Below are positions 17,444 to 25,476 of a stretch of DNA of 64,000 nt, one piece after another. The notes under the pieces were generated by a model. That model searched no databases. It was not told the origin of the DNA and saw only the letters and a list, made by a program, of their open reading frames with translations. The stretch comes from an uncultured bacterium. Its GTDB lineage: Bacteria; Cyanobacteriota; Vampirovibrionia; Gastranaerophilales; Gastranaerophilaceae. Location of the stretch: the NCBI GenBank assembly GCA_902475545.1, contig CABRZP010000001.1, forward strand, positions 1 to 64,000, read 5' to 3'. Position numbers and translations under genes: made by a program. Each line of letters begins with the position of its first letter. Position 1 is the first letter of the stretch.

Positions 17444-18448
17444 ATGACAGTAAAATTTGAAGGACAAGATAGACGTGAAGCTACTTTGAAAAAAGTTTTA
17501 CCTGAATACGGTTTTAAAAACTTGGAAGAAGCTCGCGATTTATGCTTATCAAAAGGAATTGATGTTGATGCAATTGTTAAAGGTATTCAACCTATCGCAT
17601 TCGATAATGCATCTTGGGCATACACTTTAGGCTGTGCTATTGCAATTAAAAAAGGTTTAACTGAAGCAGCTGACGTTGCTGAAGCAATTGGTTTAGGTTT
17701 ACAAGCATTTGCTGTACCTGGTTCAGTTGGTGATAGAAGACAAGTTGGTATCGGTCACGGTAACTTAGGTGCAATGCTTTTAAGAGAAGAAACTAAATGT
17801 TTCTGCTTCTTAGCAGGTCATGAATCTTTCGCTGCTGCTGAAGGTGCTATCGGTATTGCAAGAAATGCTAACAAAGTTAGAAAAGAACCTTTAAGAGTTA
17901 TCTTGAATGGTTTAGGTAAAGATGCAGCTTACGTTATTGCAAGAATTAACGGTTTTACAGCAGTTGAAACTGAATACAACTTCAAAACAGGCGAATTAAA
18001 AATCGTTAAAGAAACTCCATTCTCAGATGGTGAAAGAGCAAAAGTTCGTTGCTATGGTGCAGATGATGTATCAGAAGGTGTTGCTATCATGATGCAAGAA
18101 GGTGTTGACGTATCTATTACAGGTAACTCAACTAACCCAACTCGTTTCCAACACCCTGTAGCAGGTACTTACAAAAAATGGTGTTTTGAAAACGGTAGAA
18201 AATACTTCTCTGTAGCATCAGGCGGTGGTACAGGAAGAACTCTTCACCCTGATAACGTTGCAGCAGGTCCTGCTTCTTATGGTATGACTGATACTATGGG
18301 TAGAATGCACGGTGATGCTCAATTTGCAGGTTCATCTTCAGTTCCTGCTCACGTAGAAATGATGGGTGTTATCGGTATGGGTAACAACCCGATGGTAGGT
18401 GCTACTGTTGCATGTGCTGTTGCAGTTTCTCAAGCTATGAGCAAATAG
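17444..18448 (+). CDS. GGGtGRT family protein
   Basis: This 334-residue protein contains the motif that names its family, GGGTGRTLHPDN, near residue 265, and Gly-rich stretches such as GSVGDRRQVGIGHGNLGA. The family is widespread in anaerobes, is nearly always next to the IscU-like gene found just upstream here, and has no established function. A ribosome-binding site AAAGGA precedes the ATG. Codon use is as biased as in rpsA, suggesting abundant protein. A terminator lies about 10 bases downstream. Confidence 0.9.
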   Translation: MTVKFEGQDRREATLKKVLPEYGFKNLEEARDLCLSKGIDVDAIVKGIQPIAFDNASWAYTLGCAIAIKKGLTEAADVAEAIGLGLQAFAVPGSVGDRRQVGIGHGNLGAMLLREETKCFCFLAGHESFAAAEGAIGIARNANKVRKEPLRVILNGLGKDAAYVIARINGFTAVETEYNFKTGELKIVKETPFSDGERAKVRCYGADDVSEGVAIMMQEGVDVSITGNSTNPTRFQHPVAGTYKKWCFENGRKYFSVASGGGTGRTLHPDNVAAGPASYGMTDTMGRMHGDAQFAGSSSVPAHVEMMGVIGMGNNPMVGATVACAVAVSQAMSK

Positions 18449-18457
18449 TTATAGAAT

Positions 18458-18520
18458 AAAAAAGACCTGATTTTTATTATTCAGTGACTTGATTCGGAAT
18501 TTTAGAATCAGGTCTTTTTT
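18458..18520 (+). terminator. Intrinsic terminator after the GGGtGRT gene
   Basis: AAAAAAGACCTGATT (18458-18472) is perfectly complementary to AATCAGGTCTTTTTT (18506-18520), with two more T after it. The loop is 33 bases, longer than usual. Confidence 0.8.
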
Positions 18521-18530
18521 TTGTTGATAC

Positions 18531-18811
18531 CCTCGTGTTGTTAAGTAAAAACTAAATTTTTAAATATTAATTATATCAATAGTATATATCTGGAATATAA
18601 GCTATACGCAGGTTTAAGAAATATTAACAACATTAAAATAAAAAAGGCAATTCTTCAAAACAAAAAACGTTTATATATATGTAAGGGGAATGCAAAAGAC
18701 ATTCTAAGGAAAAAGAAAAATATCAATTAAGTTTTGAAATGAAGTTTTAAAAGGATATTTAAAAAAGTTTTTTATACTCTCTCTCTCTTAATATCCTCGT
18801 GTTTATTTAAT
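18531..18811 (+). other. Gene-free AT-rich region, candidate small-RNA locus
   Basis: No ORF with a ribosome-binding site is visible in this stretch of about 280 bases. It contains small inverted repeats (GAATG/CATTC near 18690-18703; AGGATATT near 18752 with AATATCCT near 18790) and the short block CCTCGTGTT twice. A clean intrinsic terminator follows at 18812-18839 although the previous gene already has one. This suggests a separate short transcript. I cannot assign it to a known RNA family. Confidence 0.35.
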
Positions 18812-18839
18812 GTTGCCATAATCTGGCAACTTTTTTTTT
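18812..18839 (+). terminator. Intrinsic terminator with no gene directly upstream
   Basis: GTTGCCA (18812-18818) pairs with TGGCAAC (18824-18830), followed by nine T. It is a textbook terminator on the plus strand, placed just before the rsgA promoter. Confidence 0.85.
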
Positions 18840-18851
18840 GCTTAATTATAT

Positions 18852-18880
18852 TTGCAAAGAACTGCTTTTTCTTGTAAACT
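18852..18880 (+). promoter_or_regulatory. Promoter of rsgA-ispA operon
   Basis: TTGCAA (18852-18857), a 17-base spacer and TAAACT (18875-18880) match the sigma70 consensus. The rsgA ATG is eight bases after the -10 box, so the mRNA is leaderless or nearly so. Confidence 0.7.
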
Positions 18881-18888
18881 AGCAGTGT

Positions 18889-19887
18889 ATGGAAGGTCAA
18901 ATATATAAAATTCATTCTGATTTATATTACGTTCAAACTCAAGGTATGTCTTATGAATGCAAAATTCGTGAAGTTTTGAAAAAACAACGTGAAACTATTC
19001 TTACCGGTGATTTTGTAGAATTTGACAATGGGGTTATTTTAAAAGTTTTGCCGCGAAAAACATTTATTAAACGTCCTGCAGTTGCGAATGTTGACCAGAT
19101 TGTTATTGTCTCAGCCTTAAAGCAGCCGGATTTGGATTTTCATCAATTAAACAGATATATTGCTCTTGCTAAATATTATAAAATTCCTGTTGCTTTGTGT
19201 TTTAATAAAGAAGATTTAGGTTTAGAAAATGATGCACAAGATGAAATATTATCAATATATGGTAGTTTAGGTTTTGAAATTGTTTTTACTTCGGCATTGG
19301 AAAAACGAGGGATTGAAAATTTTAGACGAGTTTTGGAAGGTAAAGTCAGTGCTTTATGCGGTAATTCCGGTGTTGGAAAATCCAGTTTGATAAATGCATT
19401 AAATCCTAATGTTAATCTTAAAACTAAAGCTGTAAGTGAAAAACTGAATAGAGGGACACATACAACAAGACATTGTGAAATTGTTCCTCTTGATGAAACT
19501 TCCAGTATTGTTGATACTCCGGGATTTAGTAATGTCAGATTTGATTTTATATTGCCGCATGAAGTTGATTTGTTATTTGAGGAAATGCTTCAGTATAGGG
19601 ATTTATGCAAGTATGGTAATTGTCTTCATATAAATGAAACCGGTTGTGCTGTACTGCAGCATATTGATCAAATTGCAGAATCTCGATATGAAAGTTATAT
19701 TGCTTTTGTAAATGAAGCCTTTGAATATAAAGAAAAAGTTAAATATAATGGCAGAAAGCAAGAAACCTCACAAAAAATAAAGAACAACAAAGTTTTTGCA
19801 AAAATAAGTGATAAAAAGCGACAGGCTTCTCGTAATACCAGAAAACAAATGATTTATAAGGAAATAGAAGAAAATGCAGATGAATGA
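18889..19887 (+). CDS. rsgA: Ribosome small-subunit maturation GTPase RsgA
   Basis: RsgA is a circularly permuted GTPase that checks the 30S decoding centre late in assembly. The order of motifs is the permuted one: NKEDL (G4) first, then GNSGVGKSS (G1), the T-loop near RGTHTTR and DTPGFS (G3). The N-terminal OB fold and the C-terminal zinc motif (CKYGNCLHINETGC) are present. The tail beyond residue 300 is Lys/Arg-rich. It has no ribosome-binding site and starts eight bases after a -10 box. It overlaps ispA by 14 bases. Confidence 0.94.
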   Translation: MEGQIYKIHSDLYYVQTQGMSYECKIREVLKKQRETILTGDFVEFDNGVILKVLPRKTFIKRPAVANVDQIVIVSALKQPDLDFHQLNRYIALAKYYKIPVALCFNKEDLGLENDAQDEILSIYGSLGFEIVFTSALEKRGIENFRRVLEGKVSALCGNSGVGKSSLINALNPNVNLKTKAVSEKLNRGTHTTRHCEIVPLDETSSIVDTPGFSNVRFDFILPHEVDLLFEEMLQYRDLCKYGNCLHINETGCAVLQHIDQIAESRYESYIAFVNEAFEYKEKVKYNGRKQETSQKIKNNKVFAKISDKKRQASRNTRKQMIYKEIEENADE

Positions 19888-20773
19888 TTATATACAATTG
19901 GTTGAAGCAAAATTAAATGAGTATATTCCTATTGAATATCCGGAAAGTATTTTTAAGTCAATGAAGTATACAGTCATGCTTCCCGGCAAAAGGTTGAGAC
20001 CAATTTTATGTTTAGAAACTTGTAAAATGCTTGGCGGGGAGTTAGAAAATGCAATTCCGACAGCCTGTGCAATTGAAATGCTTCACTCTCAAACATTAAT
20101 TCATGACGACTTGCCATGTATGGATAATGATGATTATCGCAGAGGAAAACCTTCTAATCATAAAGTTTTTGGTGAAGCAACAGCTGTTCTTGCAGGTGAT
20201 GCCTTATTAACTTATGCACCTCAAGTTATTACGAAATATTCAAAAGAGTTGTCACCTTCTGTATTGATTAGAATATTGAATGAGTATTTTCAATTCGCCG
20301 GAGCAAGAGGTGTAATTGCAGGACAGGTTGTAGATATTGAATCCGAGGGAAAATATTTAAACTATGATGATGAAAATAACAAAAAAGAATGTGAGAATAT
20401 TTTAAAATATCTTCATTTGCATAAAACTTCAGATTTATTTAAGCTTGCAATGAGGACAGGTGCGATTATTGCCGAAGCTGATGATGATAAAATTTCTGCA
20501 GTAACTGATTTTGCCGAAACTTTCGGTTTGGCATTCCAGATAGCGGATGACATTTTGGATGAGATTTCAACATTTGAAGAGATGGGTAAAACTCTTGGTA
20601 AAGATAAAGAAGAAGGTAAATTAACTTATGTTTCTTTATATGGATTAGAGGAGGCAAAATGTAAACTTTCTTGCCTATTTGAAAAATGCTATGATATAAT
20701 AAAAAAACAAGATTTTAAATCTGAAATTATTGAAGATATGATTGAGAAAATAAAGAAGAGAGTAGGTATATAA
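19874..20773 (+). CDS. ispA: Polyprenyl (farnesyl/geranylgeranyl) diphosphate synthase
   Basis: This enzyme chains isopentenyl units into C15-C20 prenyl diphosphates for quinones, undecaprenol and similar lipids. Both Asp-rich motifs are present: DDLPCMDND (first) and DDILD (second), with the GKRLRP block near residue 40. The chain-length residues before the first motif cannot settle product length. The ATG at 19874 overlaps rsgA; a second ATG at 19880 is equally possible. The stop overlaps the next start as TAATG. With ispH at 38.9 kb it is the second isoprenoid gene here. Confidence 0.92.
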   Translation: MQMNDYIQLVEAKLNEYIPIEYPESIFKSMKYTVMLPGKRLRPILCLETCKMLGGELENAIPTACAIEMLHSQTLIHDDLPCMDNDDYRRGKPSNHKVFGEATAVLAGDALLTYAPQVITKYSKELSPSVLIRILNEYFQFAGARGVIAGQVVDIESEGKYLNYDDENNKKECENILKYLHLHKTSDLFKLAMRTGAIIAEADDDKISAVTDFAETFGLAFQIADDILDEISTFEEMGKTLGKDKEEGKLTYVSLYGLEEAKCKLSCLFEKCYDIIKKQDFKSEIIEDMIEKIKKRVGI

Positions 20774-21249
20774 TGTTTTTAGACATGTTTAGAGCAATTG
20801 TTGCAAATAACGGCTATGAAGTAATTACATGTGCTGTGGCATCTGCATTTTTTGCTCAAGTTGTTAAGTTTATATTATTCACTATTAAAAATAGAAAGGT
20901 GAATTTTAAAATATTCTCAACAACGGGTGGCATGCCAAGTGCTCATTCTGCAGGTGTAATGGGTTTATCTACAATGGTAGGCATATTGCAGGGGTATGAT
21001 TCTATATTATTTGCTATTTCTTTAGGGTTTTCTCTTATCATTATGTATGATGCTGCCGGTTTACGCAGAGCGGCAGGCAAAACAGCAGCTTGCTTGAACA
21101 GAATGATGGATGATTTCTATCATAATGATTTGCAAGCTATGGGTGGCAAATTAAAAGAATTGTTAGGACATACACCTTTTGAAGTTTTTGTGGGTGCAAT
21201 TTTTGGTATCTGTTTTGCCTATTTATACCATTCATTTATTCTTGGTTAG
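20773..21249 (+). CDS. DUF212 (divergent PAP2-like) membrane protein
   Basis: This 158-residue protein has three to four membrane segments and the family block GGMPSAHSAGVMGLS near residue 53, followed by YDAAGLRRAAGKTA. It resembles acid phosphatase/vanadium-dependent haloperoxidase-like proteins. Being coupled to ispA by a TAATG overlap, it could act on prenyl phosphates, but that is inference. Confidence 0.85.
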   Translation: MFLDMFRAIVANNGYEVITCAVASAFFAQVVKFILFTIKNRKVNFKIFSTTGGMPSAHSAGVMGLSTMVGILQGYDSILFAISLGFSLIIMYDAAGLRRAAGKTAACLNRMMDDFYHNDLQAMGGKLKELLGHTPFEVFVGAIFGICFAYLYHSFILG

Positions 21250-21254
21250 TTTTA

Positions 21255-21779
21255 CTAATCAGAGAAAATACTAAAGTATTCTTTTACTCCATTACGAAGA
21301 AGAGTGTCAGTGGCAATGCTATCTGATGTATCTTTTCTCATTTTAATTTTTAATGCCTCAAGCATTTTAGATACTAAATCTTTATCAATATTAGTATTTC
21401 CATTTTTATTTTTAGTTTTGCTAACGTCATACAGAATAGATGATGCATGTTGGATTTTTTCTTCTTTTTTAAATATGTTTAATATTTGAGCTAATTTTTT
21501 TGCAATTTTTTCATCTGATAATTGCATTAATTTTTCTGTGCATTCATTTGTTAACAATAAATATTGCAGTTTACTCATAGGAGTTGTGACTTTTGGTCCG
21601 TAGTGTTTTGCAATTTCAAGCTCGTTGTCATTTGTCAGAACCAGAGTATCATCTTTTAGTTTTAATGTTTGGCGTTCAAATTCAGCTGCAATATTTTTCT
21701 AGCGGGATTTGTTATCTGTTAGTGCTCTTACATTTAATTTTGCTGTAAAGTTAATGTTATTATTAATATTGTTTTCCAT
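21255..21779 (-). pseudogene. Paralogue of the next gene, interrupted by an in-frame TAG
   Basis: The frame starting at 21779 encodes MENNINNNINFTAKLNVRA and then meets TAG at codon 27 (21699-21701), after which it stays open for 147 codons to 21255. The intact paralogue at 21807-22280 reads NKARWTKIAELFEQKT where this one reads NKSR-stop-KNIAAEFERQT. The stop therefore replaces a Trp codon (TGG to TAG). An ATG at 21578 could still start the last 107 residues, but it lacks support. I treat it as a recent nonsense pseudogene; suppression is unlikely but not excluded. Confidence 0.7.
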
Positions 21780-21806
21780 TATTTTTTCCCTTTATTTTTA
21801 TATTGA

Positions 21807-22280
21807 TTAAAAAAGGATATCTACATCTTTAAGGAATGAATCTTTATTTTGCATTGCTTTAGCTTCTTTGTCGGCTATAGATACTGCTTCATCCCAAATT
21901 TTCATATCACTTGTTGATTCTTTTGTGATTTTGAATAGTTTTTCTGTATACTCTGTTGTTGCATCATAAATTTTTTGTTTATGAGCTGAAATATCGAGCA
22001 TTTTTTTGAATTTTGAAACTATTTGAGAGTCAGACATATTTGTCAATCTGTCAAATTCAACACCAAAAATATTGGCACTGATTTCATTTCCTGTTTTAGA
22101 GTTAACATTATAGGCACTAATTCCGTTAGCTAAATCTTCCATATCAAATGTATCGTTTGGATATTTTGCGGTTTTTTGTTCGAAAAGTTCAGCGATTTTT
22201 GTCCAACGAGCTTTGTTCATTGTAACTTTGCTCACGTCCATTCTTGCTGTAAAGTTTACGTTGTTGTTAATGTTGTTCAT
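21807..22280 (-). CDS. Unknown protein with N-terminal NFTA motif
   Basis: I do not recognise this 157-residue soluble, mostly helical protein. It opens with MNNINNNVNFTARMDVS; its broken paralogue directly downstream and several other unknown proteins here begin with a similar short segment ending in an F-[TQK]-[AS] motif. There is no signal peptide and no cysteine. AAAGGAG precedes the ATG. The two copies are a tandem duplication, 27 bases apart. Confidence 0.65.
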   Translation of the reverse strand: MNNINNNVNFTARMDVSKVTMNKARWTKIAELFEQKTAKYPNDTFDMEDLANGISAYNVNSKTGNEISANIFGVEFDRLTNMSDSQIVSKFKKMLDISAHKQKIYDATTEYTEKLFKITKESTSDMKIWDEAVSIADKEAKAMQNKDSFLKDVDILF

Positions 22281-22372
22281 TTTGTCTCCTTTTTATACTG
22301 TTATATGTTTTAATGTTCCTAAAATTATAAATTGCTATTAAATTAATAAATATTAAGTATCTTTATATTAGA

Positions 22373-22401
22373 TTGAAAAATGTTATGTTGTTTTGTACAA
22401 T
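22373..22401 (+). promoter_or_regulatory. Promoter of the two-component operon
   Basis: TTGAAA (22373-22378), a 17-base spacer and TACAAT (22396-22401) form a sigma70-type promoter. The leader is about 16-18 bases and carries AAAGGAG before the ATG at 22424, so this operon is of the leadered type. Confidence 0.7.
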
Positions 22402-22423
22402 TGTTCTATAAAAGGAGTGTTTT

Positions 22424-23140
22424 ATGGGTGATATACAGAAGCGAATTTTAATTGTTGATGACGATGATGAAATTAGAGAGCTTTTAGAGTTTGATGTTAG
22501 AAGCAGCGGTTATTTTGTTGATACTGCAACAAATGGTTTAGAGGGTTTGAATAAAGCTCTGAATAATACGTATGATTTGATTTTGCTTGATGTAATGATG
22601 CCTAAAATGAACGGTTTTGATGTTTGTAAAAATATCAGGCAAGCAAAACTATCCATACCAATATTAATGCTTACGGCAAAGGGTACTATTGAAGATAAAA
22701 CCAGCGGATTTGATTGCGGAGCTGATGATTATCTGGTTAAACCTTTTGATATTCAGGAGGTTTTGCTTCGTATAAGAGTTTTGTTAAGAAGAAATTCTGT
22801 AAATCTTGACGAAACACCTTTATCTAACGAGATTTTACGCAGCGGTGATATTGAAATTTTCCCGGAATCTCTTGAAGCTGTTGTGGTTAACAAAAAAGTT
22901 AAATTGACTCCGACTGAATTTGAAATATTATATTGTTTAATGCAGCATTTTAATAATCCAGTTACGCTTGCAACTTTATTGGATGAAGTTTGGGGATATG
23001 ATAGTAATGAAGATGTAAGAATGCTAAGGGTTCATGTTGGTGGTTTGCGAAATAAAATTGAACCGGATGCCAAAAATCCGAAATATTTGCATACTGTTAC
23101 TAATGTTGGCTATAAATTAACACCGTTTGTACAAGGATAA
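22424..23140 (+). CDS. OmpR/PhoB-family response regulator
   Basis: This 238-residue transcription factor has a receiver domain (residues 6-120; acidic pocket DDDDE, phospho-acceptor D56 in LLDVMMP, K108 region VKPF) and a C-terminal winged helix (about 140-235; LTPTEFEIL, RMLRVHVGGLRNKIE, TVTNVGYKL). It resembles cyanobacterial RpaA/RpaB-like regulators, but the target genes are unknown. The histidine kinase gene follows after 2 bases, so they form a cognate pair. Confidence 0.92.
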   Translation: MGDIQKRILIVDDDDEIRELLEFDVRSSGYFVDTATNGLEGLNKALNNTYDLILLDVMMPKMNGFDVCKNIRQAKLSIPILMLTAKGTIEDKTSGFDCGADDYLVKPFDIQEVLLRIRVLLRRNSVNLDETPLSNEILRSGDIEIFPESLEAVVVNKKVKLTPTEFEILYCLMQHFNNPVTLATLLDEVWGYDSNEDVRMLRVHVGGLRNKIEPDAKNPKYLHTVTNVGYKLTPFVQG

Positions 23141-23142
23141 TT

Positions 23143-24834
23143 ATGAAAAAGTATAGTTACGGTTTAAAAAAATTAAAAATTATTGAACAAATTGCTATTG
23201 TGTTTTTTATTGCAGTTGTTATTCCAATGTCGATAAGCGGTTTTGTTATTAATAATATTAACCAGCAATCTTTGAGACACCAGTTAAGAGAGTCAGCTAT
23301 TCTGGTTGCAAGTATGGTTTCTGATGAAATGGATTTTCTTATAAAAACTAATGAAACTACATTGGCTCAAATTGCGGATTCTCTTGAGTATTTACCTACT
23401 AAAACTCAAAAAAATAAGTTTATTGAAGATGTTTCAAAAAAATATCCGAATTGCGATAAAATTTCTATAGTTCGGTCTCAGTTGGAATTGGAACAAGTTA
23501 CTGATAATGCAAGGTTGAATGAACAGACTATATTATCTACTCAGATGAAGGATGGTTCGTTCCTTGTTGTAACCTTTAATACCAGAAATTTAGATACACA
23601 ATTGTTCAAATCATTATCTGACGATCGCAGACAAATATATATTATGGATGAAAATAACCATTTGCTGGCTTCTCATAATTTTACTCCGGATGCTTTTAAA
23701 GAAACATTGGATATGCTTCCTAAAGATATGATTATTGAAGATCCTGTTATTTTTGGGGATGAAAAAAACAGGCCGATTGTTTATTTGAGAAGAAGTAATC
23801 CTGATTTTACGATTGTTGTAAATACGACCGAGAAAATAGCTAAACATGCTATTCTTGATAACCGTGTAAAAATTATTATTTCTGTTCTTTCGGCAATTTT
23901 ATCGATGATGGTTTTAATAGGTTTTTATATTTACTATCTATATATAAATATGCGTCAATTGTTTAAAGCTGTTATTGCATTGTCAAAAGGTAATTATCAA
24001 AGACAAATAAGATTATTAACAACTTCATTTACTCCTTATGAAATTGTTTTCCTTGCTAATGAATTTAATAATATGGCTTCAGAAATTCATAAATCATATA
24101 TTCAGTTAAAAAAGAAAAATGTCGAGCTTAAAGAATTGAATGAATTTCGTTCAAGCTTGATTGATACGGTGAGTCATGAATTGCGAACTCCGTTAACTAG
24201 TATTCAAGGGTATACTTCAAGGCTTATGAGACAGGATATTGTTATTGACGAAGAAACAAAGCAAAAATCTTTGCGAATTATCAAGGAACAGTCTGAACGC
24301 TTAAAACGACTTATTGAAGACTTGTTAACTATTCCGGATATAGAAGGTATGAGGTTGCGTACTGTTAATAGTAATATTTGGGTGAATAAAGTTTTAGAAC
24401 AAGCTGAGTTGTTGTTAAGAAAACACGACGGGCATGAAATTGTTATTAATATTGCAGAAGATTTTCCACAAATATATGCAGATAAGGGAAGATTGGAACA
24501 AGTGTTCGTGAATTTGTTTGAAAATGCAGTCAAATATTCATATCCTGATACTCCTATTATTGTAGATTGTAGTGTCGAAGATAATAAAGCTGTGTTTTCT
24601 GTGAAAAATCAGTGTGATAAAATTTCAGATAAGAAGTTAAAGACGCTTTTTGAAAAATTTGTCAGACTTGATGATAATATGACAAGAACTACCCGTGGAA
24701 GCGGATTAGGATTGTTTATTGTTCAAGGGCTTGTTGAAGCAATGGGTGGTATAATTTGTTTATCTTCAACTGATGAATATGGATTTTGTGCGAAAATAGT
24801 TTTAGATTTGGCAAAGGAAGAAACTCCGGTATGA
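23143..24834 (+). CDS. Membrane sensor histidine kinase
   Basis: This 563-residue kinase has transmembrane segments near residues 15-37 and 243-268, which enclose an extracytoplasmic sensor of about 200 residues. A HAMP linker, a dimerisation domain with H345 in VSHELRTPLTSI, and an ATPase domain (NLFENAVKYS, GSGLGLFIVQGL) follow. It should phosphorylate the upstream regulator. The stimulus is unknown; the sensor lacks an obvious ligand motif. The stop overlaps the tadA start as ATGA. Confidence 0.92.
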   Translation: MKKYSYGLKKLKIIEQIAIVFFIAVVIPMSISGFVINNINQQSLRHQLRESAILVASMVSDEMDFLIKTNETTLAQIADSLEYLPTKTQKNKFIEDVSKKYPNCDKISIVRSQLELEQVTDNARLNEQTILSTQMKDGSFLVVTFNTRNLDTQLFKSLSDDRRQIYIMDENNHLLASHNFTPDAFKETLDMLPKDMIIEDPVIFGDEKNRPIVYLRRSNPDFTIVVNTTEKIAKHAILDNRVKIIISVLSAILSMMVLIGFYIYYLYINMRQLFKAVIALSKGNYQRQIRLLTTSFTPYEIVFLANEFNNMASEIHKSYIQLKKKNVELKELNEFRSSLIDTVSHELRTPLTSIQGYTSRLMRQDIVIDEETKQKSLRIIKEQSERLKRLIEDLLTIPDIEGMRLRTVNSNIWVNKVLEQAELLLRKHDGHEIVINIAEDFPQIYADKGRLEQVFVNLFENAVKYSYPDTPIIVDCSVEDNKAVFSVKNQCDKISDKKLKTLFEKFVRLDDNMTRTTRGSGLGLFIVQGLVEAMGGIICLSSTDEYGFCAKIVLDLAKEETPV

Positions 24835-25259
24835 ATTTCATGAAATTCGCAATAGAAGAAGCAAAAAAATCGGACAATGATATTCCTGTAGGAGCGGTGG
24901 TTGTTCATAATGGCGAAATTATAGCTTCTGCACATAATGAAAGAGAAAAACTTAATGATATTTCCGCACATGCAGAAATTCTGGCACTAAAAAAAGCTTC
25001 CAAAGTTCTAAATAATTGGCGTTTAGATGATTGCGAACTTTATGTTACCCTTGAACCATGCCCTATGTGCGGCTGGGCTATTTTACAATCCAGAGTGAAA
25101 TCAGTTTATTTTGGCAGTTATGATATGAATTATGGAAGTTTCACTTCGAAGATTGATTTGCGAATGCTATCTTCTAATAAGATAAACATCTATGGCGGTA
25201 TTGAAGAACAGGAATGCGACAAGCTTTTGAAGATATTTTTTAAAAATATCAGGGGATAA
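24831..25259 (+). CDS. tadA: tRNA(adenine-34) deaminase
   Basis: TadA converts adenosine to inosine at the wobble position of tRNA-Arg. The deaminase zinc residues H47 (HAE), C77 and C80 (PCPMC) and the proton-shuttle E49 are present in 142 residues. I chose the ATG at 24831, which overlaps the kinase stop, since the fold starts there; a longer frame from 24786 lies inside the kinase gene. Coupling to a two-component system is unusual and probably reflects operon compaction. Confidence 0.92.
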   Translation: MNFMKFAIEEAKKSDNDIPVGAVVVHNGEIIASAHNEREKLNDISAHAEILALKKASKVLNNWRLDDCELYVTLEPCPMCGWAILQSRVKSVYFGSYDMNYGSFTSKIDLRMLSSNKINIYGGIEEQECDKLLKIFFKNIRG

Positions 25260-25384
25260 ATGAAAATAGCTTTGCAAAATTTTGCCAACATTAGTAACAT
25301 AATCCCCCCCTTGTCACTTCGTTCACAGAAAATGGGTACAGCTCCGCCTTTCACCCTCTGTTCACTTGTTCTGAGGCTAGCAGC

Positions 25385-25414
25385 AAAAAAATACCACTTT
25401 TTTATCAAGTGGTA
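25385..25414 (-). terminator. Terminator of the 511-residue unknown gene
   Basis: On the minus strand TACCACTT (25414-25407) pairs with AAGTGGTA (25399-25392), followed by a run of T (25391-25385). It lies about 60 bases after the stop of the minus-strand gene. The plus-strand side (25300-25380) holds a C7 run and GC-richer, repeat-like sequence without a gene. Confidence 0.75.
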
Positions 25415-25476
25415 GGGAAAAGTTACGAAAATTAATGTGTAGGGGAAAAATATAATGTTTAAATTTGTTTAATTCG

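Noticed and set aside
25304..25310. C7 run as a second contingency tract
   Set aside because: It lies in non-coding DNA downstream of tadA with no gene whose frame or promoter spacing it would change.
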